DNA of 64,000 bases from Onchidella celtica. Lineage: Eukaryota > Mollusca > Gastropoda > Systellommatophora > Onchidiidae. The stretch spans positions 92,253,055 to 92,317,054 of the forward strand of contig OZ007567.1 in NCBI GenBank assembly GCA_963931925.1, read 5' to 3'. Within the stretch, counting starts at the first letter, position 1, and each line of letters starts with the position of its first letter. The translations under genes and the position numbers were made by a program. Of the stretch, positions 1 through 10,880 are shown piece after piece. The notes under the pieces are model-generated. The model worked only from the letters and a program-made list of their open reading frames with translations. It made no database searches and was not told where the DNA came from.

Positions 1-104
1 TATTGCCAGGCTTATGTAATGTCCTTCGCTGGTTTTACAGTAGGCATTGTTTACATTTTTAATGTCATGGATAAAAAATTCTGTTTCTTCTTTACGATCT
101 AGTA
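1..104. other. Left flank of the first LINE
   Basis: AT-rich sequence next to the 3' tail of the LINE. No gene is seen. The short AAT-type microsatellite at about 102-112 is the LINE tail on the minus strand. Confidence 0.5.
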
Positions 105-3100
105 ATAATAATAGTTCGTCCATCAGGTATGATGATGACCTTAACAACACCAGAGGAATAAAGAACAGAAATTGTTGAGAATTTCAACACATGGACAATA
201 AAGAGAACTAAAGGACACAGAGGACAGAATGGAAAGACTGTTCTTTCATGACTTATGGCTTCTCATGTGACTGATAAGTCCTATTTTTGCCCTGCAGACC
301 CTTCCGCATAAATGACAAGAGTGCTCCGTTGGTTCAGTACCACTGGGCCTTTTCTTGCGCCGTTCTCTTTTTTTGATAGCCTGCTGGACTCTGTCAGCTT
401 CCCATGCTTTGCTGCCTCTGGTAAGGGCCGCCCTCCAATTTGCACGATCAAGCGAGAGCTTTTCCCACTCACTCACATCAATGGCAAAGGCCTTCAGTGA
501 TTGCTTGAGAGTGTCTTTGTAACGTCTCTTTGGGGCCCCAACATTCCTCGTTCCATTGGAGAGCTCAGAGAAGAAGATTTGCTTAGGGAGCCTGGAGTCG
601 GGCATTCTGACAACATGTCCTGCCCAACGTAGCTGAATTTTTTTCAGGTGGCAGAAGATGCTCAATTCCTTGGCACGATTGAGGACCTCAGTGTCTGGAA
701 TTTTATCCTGCCATTTGATCCTTAGGATCTTTCTAAGGCAGGCCAGATGAAAGTGATTTAGCTTTCTGGCATGCGATTGGTACACTGTCCAGGTTTCAGC
801 CCCATAGAGTAGGGTGGGAAGGACCACAGCATTGTACACTTTCAGCTTAGTGTCTGTGCGAATGCCGGCAACATCCCATACTCTCTTTCGAAGCCTGCCA
901 AATGCAGAGCTGGCTTTGCTGATTCTTGAGAGAATTTCAGTATCAACACGAGCCGCGGAAGACAGTGTACTGCCAAGATAGGTGAAGTTCTCCGGCACCT
1001 TCAGAAGACTGTCATGGACTTTGATATTTGGGGTCACAGAATACTTGTCGTCTGGAGTAGGCTGATGGAGCACTTCCGTCTTCTTTGTGCTTATTGTGAG
1101 GCCAAAGTTGTCACAGGCACTAGAGAACTTATCAACACAGTTTTGCATGCTATCCTCATCGTGTGCCAGAAGTGCACAATCATCAGCAAATAGTAGGTCA
1201 CAGACTTGAGTACTTTTGGTTTTGGTTTTTGCCTGAAGTCTCCTGAGGTTGAATAGACTGCCATCAGTTCGGTACTTGATGCTTACCCCTTGAGGAGGAG
1301 AGCTAAAGGCTTCTTGTAGCATTGCAGAGAACATGATGCTGAACAGAGTTGGGGCTAAGACACAACCCTGTTTTACCCCATTTGTGACAGCAAAGGGCTC
1401 TGAAACACTGCCGTTGCTTTTGACTGCAGCTTGCATGCCATCATGAAACTGGCGCACTATTGTGATGAATTCGGGTGGACACCCAAACTTCGCCAAGATT
1501 TTCCAGAGGCCTTCACGACACACTGTGTCAAATGCTTTTGTGAGGTCAACAAATGTGATATACAGCGCTTTATTTTGTTCCATGCATTTTTCCTGAATCT
1601 GTCTGGCAGCAAATATCATATCCGCCGTTCCCCTCTCTTTACGAAAGCCACATTGGCTCTCGGGAAGCAAGTCATTTGACGAGAGGTGATCAAGAAGGCG
1701 ATTCAGAAGCATTCTTGCCAATATTTTGCCAGCAATTGAAAGTAGAGAGATTCCCCGATGGTTGTCACAGACTTGGCTGTCCCCTTTGTTTTTGTACAGA
1801 TGGATGATTGAAGCATCTTTGAAGTCCTGTGGCAGCTTCCCTGCTTTCAACATATGATTGAACAACTCGGTCAACCTTTCAATAAGCTTTTCTCCACCGA
1901 AGGCATACACCTCAGCAGGAATTGAATCCACGCCTGGTGATTTGTTAAAGGACATCTGATTTGTGGCAGTTCGGGTCTCATTTGCTGTGAATGGCTTGGC
2001 AAGAGCTGCATTAATAGGAGTCTGAGGGAGGCGGTCAATGGACTCAGTATTTATATTTGATGGCCGATTTAGCACACCTCCGAAATGTTCTGCCCAACGC
2101 TGAATTATGGCATTCAATTCAACAATGCGTGTTGAACCATCTGACGCAAGAAGTGGCGTAGTGCCAGAGCGGGATGGTCCAAACACAGCTTGGAGGCTCT
2201 CAAAGAACTTTCTAGTGTTGTTTGTGTCGGCATATTTCTGAGTTTCTCTTACTCGCTCTTCAAGCCAGTCATTTTTCATTTTCCTCAGCTTCTTCTGGAG
2301 TACACCCTTACATGCACGCAGTGCATCAGCTTTTGCTGTGGAAGAGGGGTCACTGCAGTGAGCTTGGATGAGACTATTTTTTTCTTTGATGAGCACTTTG
2401 ATTTCATTATCATTATCATTGAACCAGTCCTGGTGCTTGCGGACAGGAAAACCAACTGTGCTGCTGGCGCAAGAGTGTACAGTCGTATTTAGGTCAGTCC
2501 AGCTCTGTTCAATGTTCTCAGGGTCAAAAGTCACGCAATCCAATTTTGAGGAGAGTTCTGATGAGAGCTCGCTCTGTTTCTCAGCTGAGCAGAGTTTTGA
2601 AACATTTAGGCGTTTAGGTGGCGCTTTCCCTTGAGGGCGTCTATTGCGCCTCAATGTTAGTCTGAGCTTGCAAACAATGAGTCTGTGGTCAGTTCCACAC
2701 TCGGCACCACACATCGCCTTTGTTACAAGGACATCCTTTCTGTCAGTCTTCCTCACAATGACATAGTCTATGAGATGCCAATGCTTTGAGCGGGGATGCA
2801 TCCATGACGTTCTGTTTCTCACGGGGAGACTAAAATTTGTGTTGGTAATGAACAGGCCAAATTCAGCGCACAAAGTAAGTAAGCGCAACCCATTGTTATT
2901 GCATGAACCAACTCCATGAGACCCCAAAACATTTGGCCACGCTGAGATTTCGGAGCCAACCCTAGCATTGAAGTCCCCCAAGAGAATCAGCTTATCAGCT
3001 GCCGGGACAGAGCATATGACAGATTCTAGATCAGAATAGAACTTGTCTTTGGCTTCATCTGGGTTTGTCATGGTGGGCGCATATGCGCTAATGAGGGTGG

Positions 3101-3540
3101 CTGACTGGCTTTTCCCAACTGAGATCCTGAGTGTCATTAGCCTGTCATTTATTTCAATTGGCATGGACTGCAAGTTTCTGACAAGGTCATTTTTAATTGC
3201 AAACCCAACACCATGCTGTCTCGGTTCGACTGCACCCTTGCCTTTCCAGAAGAAGGTATATCCACCACTGAGCTCTTTGAGTTGGCCACTATCAGGGAGT
3301 CTGGTCTCACTGAGTGCCACTATGTCCAGGTTGTACCTGCTGAGCTCAATGGCAATAAGTGCAGTGCGTCTTTCCGGGTTGTTTGAGTTGTCCTGTAGTG
3401 TGCGTATATTCCAGGCTCCTAGCCTGAGTAAGCTGAATTTCTTTTTGTTTCGACCGCAAAAAGGGATCCCCACTGGTCGCGGTATACCAGTCAGGGTGAT
3501 GTGAAGTGGGCTTTCTTTAGGGCACCTTTTCTAGCCCCTT
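105..3540 (-). mobile_element. APE-type non-LTR retrotransposon (LINE), near-complete coding region
   Basis: The element runs on the minus strand. Its 3' UTR (about 105-245) matches the 3' UTR of the truncated copy at 48464-48612, which fixes the 3' end at a short ATT-type microsatellite tail rather than poly(A). The body is one long EN-RT open frame. The 5' limit is not resolved; the frame stays open to about 3535, and a GC-richer leader may extend to about 4330. The clade is left open: the layout (APE endonuclease, RT, C-terminal C2H2-like finger, no RNase H seen) fits several jockey/I/RTE-related lineages. The near-identical second copy shows recent mobility. Confidence 0.9.
246..3473 (-). 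CDS. LINE endonuclease/reverse transcriptase polyprotein
   Basis: A 1075-codon open frame encodes a retrotransposon polyprotein that nicks the target and copies the element RNA by target-primed reverse transcription. The apurinic-type endonuclease covers residues 15-265: AWNIRTL at 20-26, ETRLPDSG with catalytic Glu56, LLGDFNARVG with Asp167 and Asn169, and TDHRL with Asp262/His263. RT covers about 490-800: FVDLTKAFD (motif A, 641-649), GVKQGC (motif B, 699-704) and FADD (motif C, 762-765). The C-terminal region has the WAGHV-RMP block typical of such elements, ending in a CHLCGRVC...H...H zinc finger. No internal stop is present. The frame has no ATG at its 5' end: the annotated start is a GTG, and the frame stays open to about 3535 without Met. 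The copy may be active or only recently inactive. Confidence 0.93.
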   Translation of the reverse strand: MGIPFCGRNKKKFSLLRLGAWNIRTLQDNSNNPERRTALIAIELSRYNLDIVALSETRLPDSGQLKELSGGYTFFWKGKGAVEPRQHGVGFAIKNDLVRNLQSMPIEINDRLMTLRISVGKSQSATLISAYAPTMTNPDEAKDKFYSDLESVICSVPAADKLILLGDFNARVGSEISAWPNVLGSHGVGSCNNNGLRLLTLCAEFGLFITNTNFSLPVRNRTSWMHPRSKHWHLIDYVIVRKTDRKDVLVTKAMCGAECGTDHRLIVCKLRLTLRRNRRPQGKAPPKRLNVSKLCSAEKQSELSSELSSKLDCVTFDPENIEQSWTDLNTTVHSCASSTVGFPVRKHQDWFNDNDNEIKVLIKEKNSLIQAHCSDPSSTAKADALRACKGVLQKKLRKMKNDWLEERVRETQKYADTNNTRKFFESLQAVFGPSRSGTTPLLASDGSTRIVELNAIIQRWAEHFGGVLNRPSNINTESIDRLPQTPINAALAKPFTANETRTATNQMSFNKSPGVDSIPAEVYAFGGEKLIERLTELFNHMLKAGKLPQDFKDASIIHLYKNKGDSQVCDNHRGISLLSIAGKILARMLLNRLLDHLSSNDLLPESQCGFRKERGTADMIFAARQIQEKCMEQNKALYITFVDLTKAFDTVCREGLWKILAKFGCPPEFITIVRQFHDGMQAAVKSNGSVSEPFAVTNGVKQGCVLAPTLFSIMFSAMLQEAFSSPPQGVSIKYRTDGSLFNLRRLQAKTKTKSTQVCDLLFADDCALLAHDEDSMQNCVDKFSSACDNFGLTISTKKTEVLHQPTPDDKYSVTPNIKVHDSLLKVPENFTYLGSTLSSAARVDTEILSRISKASSAFGRLRKRVWDVAGIRTDTKLKVYNAVVLPTLLYGAETWTVYQSHARKLNHFHLACLRKILRIKWQDKIPDTEVLNRAKELSIFCHLKKIQLRWAGHVVRMPDSRLPKQIFFSELSNGTRNVGAPKRRYKDTLKQSLKAFAIDVSEWEKLSLDRANWRAALTRGSKAWEADRVQQAIKKRERRKKRPSGTEPTEHSCHLCGRVCRAKIGLISHMRSHKS

Positions 3541-4330
3541 CCTCAGTTGAGGTGAGCAGTGCTATCCTTAAATAAGGCTGTTCAGCTACTGTGGGTGCTG
3601 CCTCCCCACGCCTCCACTTCAATCGACGATGAAACGACCATAGCCCACAGCCACCAACGTGTAGGTCTGTGCTAACAGCTTCCAGTCTATCCAAACCTGC
3701 TGCCACCGCACTCGCCCATCGCCGTTGGAATTTTGAGAGGAAAGAAGACGAGACAAAGATGAAAGAAGACGAGGTGAGTGTTAAGACTGGCGCAAAGAAT
3801 TTGTTTATAGTGAGAAAGAGCTGCGCAAACATCAGACTCACTCTCTCGCCTGGACACAACTTATCCAAGTGGCAAGACAGGGTCAAGACGACTGGAAATG
3901 TATCCAGGTGCAGGAGGATGCCAGAGGGACAGTCATATTGCCTGACCGGCTGCCTGTAGGCTACTCCACAGCCTCGCAGTCCCAACTGACTAGGGTGAAA
4001 GACCCAAACCAAAGAACACCAATACTGGTGGATGCTCTGTGTCACGATATCCAGGCCAGAGTGACGGTATATTGCCATCTGCCCTACCAATCAACCACTG
4101 GCCTGCTGCCGCCAGCTTCGAAGCTGCGTCCGGGAAGTTTGCTCAATTCTTCGTCTGTGATTTAGGCAAACAAGCCTATGACCACACCGCTACCGGGGGC
4201 CAATATGAAGGACTCAAGTACTGAGGGTCACATTGTGCCCTAGCACGTGGCCGTTGGGTTAGATGAAACCTCCTCCGTCCTGGCCGTTTGCACCGACAGG
4301 TGCACGCCCACTGATACCATGCTAGCGTAC
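3541..4330 (-). other. Probable 5' leader of the LINE; no separate gene supported
   Basis: This stretch upstream (minus strand) of the EN-RT frame is more GC-rich than the DNA beyond 4.4 kb and has overlapping open frames up to 199 codons with no recognisable motif. Its size resembles the leader of the related LINE at 8758-9530. Calling it an untranslated leader is inference. No ORF1 with a gag-like or zinc-knuckle motif is visible. Confidence 0.4.
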
Positions 4331-7300
4331 CAGTTCATGAAACAGGTAGTACTGGATTACATGTTACCAGTAGCAGATTTTTCTGACCTGACACGATCTA
4401 GTATGGCGCAACTAATACCCTGATGAGTAATTACTAATGCTCTTTCATGGGACCACCCTCCTCTCTCTGTGATTAATCCTTAATTTATTATGAACTGAAG
4501 GAACGCCGCCCGACTTCTGTATAATTATTTTTAAAACTTTACCGAGAAGAGATACTCACTGAATGAAAGATATAGGTAGAATAACTAGAGGGGCATAAGT
4601 AATCTCACATACAGCATTTTTGTTTTCTATTTAATCCGGTGCATTGAACTGATATGTTTAGGTAAGCATTAGTTAAGAGGTCCATCTATTTCTATTGTTG
4701 ACAGGTTAGTTCATGTTTTACATGTTAAAGAAATTTTAATACGAAGACGAAGTGGTATCAGCGTGTGTAAAGCTCAAGAAAAAATGTCAACAAACCGTTC
4801 CACTCTATCGTGTAGCAATATGCGCAGAAACACTAGTGCTTAAATACACTAAAACAACAACAACAGCAACAACAACAGCATCGATATTAATAAGTAAAGA
4901 TATATATATCCAAAGGTACTATTGCGGCCTCCGCCTGAAAATGCGCCTTTAGGAACACCGACTTATATTTCTTATATTAGTCTAAATGACCAATGTTTTT
5001 ATATTTTCTTCCATCAATTGCTCAAATTTTAATTATCTATGTGACAAAAACTCATATTGATCCACAGTTAAACCTAAAATATAGATTATTAATTGATTGC
5101 CTTAATATTTTAATAAGTACTTTTGACTTTTAAGTCGACAAATACAATAGAAAGAGTTATCAGGACACATGCATATATATTGGGCTCAAGTGTAAATCTT
5201 CCATTAAGGTAACTAGTTATAGATTAAATTGTTCAAATGCACGTTTACGGAAACAACAAACTCGTGAATGAAGGCCTCATAATTTCTCTTTTAACTGTTC
5301 CTGAGAGCCTCCACACCCACTCCTGCATTTTCTGACTGAATTGACAAATGACTTTTAGATTGCCAGGCAGGTCTGCTTCATATGTTTTAAGAAAAAAATC
5401 TTCCTTACTGTTCATGAGGTAAAAAAATTTCAGTAACATGTTAAATGAACAATGAGCTTCACTGATAAATACGTAGGTTTAGATATTCATGAGATGCAAG
5501 CATAGTAGCTATGAAAGATAAAGTACATTGTTAGGTTTTGTGGTACTCAATAAAAGTGAGATACATGTATTCAGGCTCACTGATTAGCCACTTTGGAAAC
5601 ACAAGAGTAAGCAAGTGAGGGAGATGAAATATTTTCTTTGTTTGTCGCGTTCGTCTACTAAACCCGATATCTTATGTGGGTCGGATGTGCTGCTCTTTAC
5701 TTCATTATATGCAGGAAAGCGTTCTTATTTTAATTTTACTTGGTTTTCATCTTACATGAACACTCTCAACTAGGACTAGTCACAATTATGTGCCTGTTCC
5801 GCTGCCTCGTTCATTTCATTTTAGGGTTGTTTTTTTTTCTTGTAAAGTTTTATTGAACACTTTTACCGCTATCAAAAATAAGTTATTTGTTCTTTGTGCT
5901 CTGCCGCTTTCACTTTCCAATCCTTCAAATTAACATCATGCAGTAACGTATGACACAAAAAACATCGCGATGGAGATTTGATGTGTTTGGTTTTGAATTT
6001 TCCACCTCTTGCACTGCTCGATGAATGGTTACAAAAGAGGTAGCACCAAAGAAATTACGTCTCTCCTCGTCTGGACTAAGTAGTGAGCCTTGAAGTGCTT
6101 CAATTAATCCATGTTTAAAATCCTCCCAAACAGGTCGTCCACCCCAATGTTTAATGCCTTAAGACCTCAACCACTGGAGCTCCCACCTGAATTTAGGTTC
6201 TAGCCTTTCCTCTCCCCCCCCCCCCCCCTCCAAGTACCCTCAACACAATAGCAAATATAATGAGGGCAAAAGAAGGAAAACGCAAGCTGAGAGTCATGAA
6301 TTTAAAAGATGGATCTAGGAAGGAAGTAGATCCAACAGGCAGCAAACATCAGTCATAATATAAATGAATACTTTGCTTTAGGTTAGATAACAGATCATCC
6401 ATTTATATTTAATGTTAAAAAAAAAATAGTAATAGGCGACAAGAGATGCCGTTGATTCAGTCTTCAATATATTTTTACTATGCCCCCAAAAAAGATTGTG
6501 AGGTTACACGATCAACCAAGCAGGGTGCTGTACGCGCTCGAACCCCGTTCAAGTTTTAGCGACTCTTAACTTCTAAGCCGACGTCAGCGCCTTGAGGTTT
6601 ATATCTCGTTACATAGTGACTGTCAGACTTCAGTCAAAATGCAGTTCACGGCACAAGTACAAGTAAAAGACAGGGCCAAGAAACCTATTTACAGCTACCA
6701 AAAATGAAACTATTTAAAAATAAACAGCTTTTCCCTTCTCCTCTGAAGTTCTGATTAACGAGGTTTCAATGACGATATCACGAAAGACACGCCATCCGGT
6801 ATCACACTTATAATCACCCATTGCGTTATGACATTTTCTTACGACCAGTGTAACATTCAAACACATTCTACCTGTTTTCTAAAGAGGAACGGCCTGCAAG
6901 AAGTTGAAAACATTTTATTTTGAAGTCGATACGCACGTTTCACATTCATTGCTTGTCACGGATATTGCTTAAAGGTTGGAAGTTTGTTTTTGTCCTGGAG
7001 CTGAAAATCTCCACCTTGCACGGGACGCTGCAGAATAATTGCACAGCTTGCATTTCAAAATGGTCTTAAACTGTGCGCCAGTTTACTGAATAGCGAGCAC
7101 CTGACTAAAGGTATTCTGAAAGGGGTTTTCTCGTGCCCTACTTCGTGACTTCTTGCTCCGTATAAAAACATCAAACGCATCAACAAAATACAATTAAACA
7201 TATTAAACTTTAGCAAGTGCAACAAGAGTGAGTGTGTTTGTGTGTGTGTGTGTTCGTGTTCGTGTCAGCAGCACCATAGCAACCAAGAAAGTGATGCTTT

Positions 7301-8288
7301 TTTGTGCATGACAAGTGCAGAGCCGTCAGATAAATTTCTAGCAGCTAGTTGTTCAATGTAAAACTATCTCACTCAGAAAGTAGACAAAGCCGCCATTGAA
7401 TCATTATATTCGCCAGTTTAGACTGAGATTTAAGATCTACAGAGAATTTTTCAAACAATACCTCTCGCCTTGTACTTATGGAAAACGCTTGTGGGCGCCA
7501 TTCTCACTATCTTGTTTGTTAGAGGATGACAGTCCAGCATTAAAAAAAGCAAAATAAAGATCTCGTCTTTCGCGCATTGAATTGTTTGGCTTGCTTTAAG
7601 ATGTTATTCTGATTTTTTTTTTTCGAACGAACCCTATGGATATTTTGTTTCAAAAGGCTCCCTTCGATTTTATAAATGTACGATCAAGAAATATAGAACG
7701 GTTACAGAACCAACTCTGCACTGGCAACGATGAAAGCAGTCAGTCTTAAACCAGTTTTTTTCTTCCCCCGTGGTGAAAAAGCTGGCTAAAAATAGACCGT
7801 AATACTTGTAGATCCAGGAAAAAAAAACCTTCCTCGTGAGAGGGAACACTTATTCGGCACAGTTTGTTTTCAGTACTATTCTACATTATTACAGAGACCC
7901 CCCCCCCCCCCCCCCAGACATACAGACATTTCAAATCTGCCGGAGATATATTCCATATTAATTAAGTTTCACCTAAAAACGGTGGTCAATCCAAAGGTCC
8001 AATATCGAGGAGTTGTCTCAATCGGCGCCTTCCAATGTGGGAAATTCATACATCCTGGTTTAGTTTCCTTTTTGCCACATTTTTAAATCCAAAACTAGAG
8101 CTAAAGGTTGCCAATTTGGTGGGAAAATTAATGTATAAAACATGACAGTGTTGCCGTGAGAAGGTAAAACATAAAGACAACCAAATACTGGTTGGTCTAA
8201 TAGGTGCAGTGCAGTATTTTGTATCTGTAAGGCAACCAAAAAGCACCCTAATGGTACATTTGTATCTGTCTCTCTCTCTATATATATA
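4331..8288. other. AT-rich stretch without a recognisable gene
   Basis: It contains short (AAC)n at about 4855-4880, a run of 15 C at 6214-6228, short (GT)n near 7230-7252 and a run of 18 C at 7898-7915. Positions 7847-7878 share a motif of about 30 bp with 10905-10936. One unrecognised 77-codon open frame at 5925-6158 is listed separately. No exon, RNA gene or bounded transposon was recognised. Confidence 0.5.
5925..6158 (-). other. Unrecognised 77-codon open frame without ATG start
   Basis: The frame is open on the minus strand between two in-frame stops and begins GIKHWGGRPVWEDFK. Its composition looks coding-like. An AG lies just upstream, so it could be an exon or a transposon fragment. 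I recognise no family, and chance is a serious alternative. Confidence 0.2.
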
Positions 8289-8757
8289 TCTATACTATAT
8301 ATATTTGTGGACTTGAGATTTTTCGTTGCAAAAGGCTTCTGAACCACTCAACACTCAGACTTCAAATTTTATATGGTGCATCAGAATGGATGTAAGGGTG
8401 CACAGTTTTTAATAGAAGTTCCAAATCGGTTTAGTCTTTTTTATTGGAAATTTATTGTTTCGTCATCATTTAGATCTATTTCGAGTCATGGTTCGCCATT
8501 TTAAGGTTTCGTTATCACTTCCTGCGATATGTTCACTATCAAACACACTAACCCGTGCGCAAATTATGCTGTTGTACGGGATGCTCAGGGTGTCAACTCA
8601 CAAAGGCAGAGCAGTAAGACTTATTTAAAAACAAACAAACAAAAATAAAATAAACAAATAGGGACAGGCCAGATGAAGCAGGTCCATAATAATCACCCAG
8701 AACTGAAACCAATATTCAAACCGATTTATCCCGGGCAGGGGAGGGGACCTCATCTAG
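8289..8757 (+). mobile_element. Non-autonomous Helitron (copy C)
   Basis: The 3' end reads CCCGGGCAGGGGAGG then ACCTCATCTAG and is followed by T; the 5' end is TCTATACTA preceded by A. These are the TC...CTAG ends and A|T target expected of a Helitron. The internal sequence (8480-8720) matches copies A and D in inverted orientation, for example GTGCGCAAAT and the block around AAGCAGGTCCATAATAATC. The 3' hairpin is degenerate. The 5' boundary is less certain than the 3' one. No coding capacity. Confidence 0.65.
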
Positions 8758-10880
8758 TATATATATATAGAGAAAACTTATGTCAGGCCAGAGTTTTCTG
8801 CTATTGTATGACAGTACACAATACAGCCTGCTACTGTCACCCCCACTGTCTTGTGGGTCATCTCGGGAGAGAGGAAGACTAGGGGAAGGTAACCCTGAAT
8901 ACAAATACCACACTGCCTTGTGTGTTGCTATGATAGCAAAGGCTATGGGAGTAAACCCAGACAGAAAATCAGGAGTGGAGACCCGAAGGTGGTTGTCAGG
9001 GAGAACTGCATCAAACTGGCTTCCAGCATCTCCTGCAGCCGGACTAGTTCCAAATGTATTGACCTGGTCTCTCCCTTGGGTTTAACTAGAATGGCAGAGA
9101 GAGGGGTGGTGCCTCTGGGCAAAGCACCATCTCTTAAAAATAGCCCAGGCAAGGCAGCAAAACGAGGAGGCGTTTGCTCGGGCTTGGCAAGCGTCTGTCT
9201 CTCCTCTATAAGCCCACCCATTTCCGATTTGGAGAGGACACTCCAGCCATCCGTTACGGATGGGCACAACACGGGAGGTGGCAGTTACCGGTGATAAGCT
9301 CAATCCATTTGGCGTACGGATGAGCGCCAGGGGTCCCCTCTGTCGGTGGGAGCGGCTTTTCAGCTGCATTGATCAACTACCGCCCGCCGTAACCTGGGCA
9401 GCCCCCAGGCAGTTGGGTGTTGTTCCGCCACGTCAGCCTGCTTCATAAGGTGGTTGGAGCTAGACCAAAAGTCAAAAAGCTGACGTAAAGTGTGCACCTG
9501 GCAAAAACAGAAAAATACTAAAACTTGGTACCTGGAACGTCAGAACAATGCGCCCAGGCTTGCAACAGCAAGATCTCACTGATATTGACTCCATCAGGAA
9601 ATCCCAAATTATTGATCGAGAACTTCAGCTACTAAACATCGACATCGCTGCCCTTCAAGAAACTCGACTTCCCGACTCCGGGTCAGTCAAAGAAGAAAAC
9701 TACACCTTCTTCTGGCAGGGCCTTAGCAGCGAACAGCCGAGAATCCACGGCGTGGGCTTCGCCGTAAAAAACTCCCTTATCAATTCGATCGCAACTCCAA
9801 TTGGAGTGTCAGAACGCATCATGACACTCAGACTGAACACCCGGTCTGGTTTTACCAACATTATCTGTGTCTATGCCCCAACACTTACCTCCTCTGACGA
9901 AACCAAAGACATTTTCTACGAGGCATTGCAGAGGACTCTCCACAACATCCCTCTCACCGAAGGCCTGCTAATTCTGGGTGACTTTAACGCTCGAGTGGGA
10001 GCAGATCACTCCGCATGGCCAAAGTGCATTGGGCACTTCGGCATTGGCAACATCAACGAAAACGGGCAGCGCCTTCTGGAGCTATGCTCCGTAAACTCAT
10101 TATGTGTTACAAACACGTACTTTGACCTTAAGAGATGCCAAAGAACATCATGGCGCCATCCCAGGTCTGGCCATTGGCATCAATTAGATCTTATTCTCTC
10201 AAGGAGGAAGAGTTTGGGCTGTATAAAAATAACTCGTTCCCTCCACAGTGCTGACTGTGACACCGACCATGCACTGGTAGTCAGCAAAATCAAAATTTCG
10301 GCCAAGAAAATATACAGATCAAAAGCCCCTTCAATCCCTAAGATCAATGTAACAGCAATCAGAGATGAATCAAATAGAAAGTCATTTGAAAAGTTATTTG
10401 TTGAAAGCATGGATAATGTCACCCAATGTGACTCGGTAGATGAAACATGGAACACTCTCAGTTAAAAAATTCATGACTGTGCCATCAAGTCTTTTGGACA
10501 GCATAAAGTTTCAAACAACGACTGGGTAGCCCAGAACAGCGAAATTCTCCTACTTCTCATTGAGCAAAAGAAATCTGCTTTCAATGAGTATAACAAAAAT
10601 TGCAATCAGAGTACAAAAACTTGTTTGAAAAATGCAAAAGCTAAACTTCAGCTGGAGGTAAGACGTTGCGCCAACAAATACTGGACAGACTTGTGTAACA
10701 GCATACAAGAGGCAAATGAAAAGGGAGATATGAAAACCGCCTTTAGTCAGATGAAAGTAGCTCTTGGGCCAATCATCACCAAAAGCGCCCCACTTAAGTC
10801 TGTAAATGGTGAACCCATCACAGATAAAAATGAACAACTGAATAGGTGGGTAGAGCATTACTCTCTGTTGTATTCAGAGA
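8758..10880 (+). mobile_element. 3'-truncated LINE related to the first LINE
   Basis: A GC-rich leader of about 770 bp (8758-9530) precedes an APE-type endonuclease frame and a post-endonuclease linker. The homology stops near 10880 in a short TA/GA-rich stretch, so the reverse transcriptase is absent. The element starts directly after the 3' end of Helitron copy C. It is the same lineage as the 105-3540 element but clearly a different family. The missing 3' end is unusual because LINEs are normally truncated at the 5' end, so a later deletion or rearrangement is likely. Confidence 0.8.
9464..10877 (+). pseudogene. LINE endonuclease fragment with a premature stop
   Basis: The frame enters at about 9464 without an ATG and carries the conserved start TWNVRTM (about 9527-9550). 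The first Met (9548) replaces a Leu inside that motif, so it is not a natural start. Endonuclease motifs follow: QETRLPDSG, YTFFWQG, VYAPT, LLILGDFNARVG, SWRHPRSGHWHQLD and CDTDHALV. A TAA at about 10463 ends the long frame. The same frame continues beyond it through an alpha-helical linker (KIHDCAIKSFG...WVEHYSLLY), which aligns with the linker of the first LINE, and then homology ends. It has no RT domain and cannot be a functional polyprotein. Confidence 0.88.

Noticed and set aside
3491..4090. 199-codon open frame as LINE ORF1
   Set aside because: No gag, coiled-coil or zinc-knuckle motif is visible and overlapping frames of similar quality exist. Treated as leader sequence.
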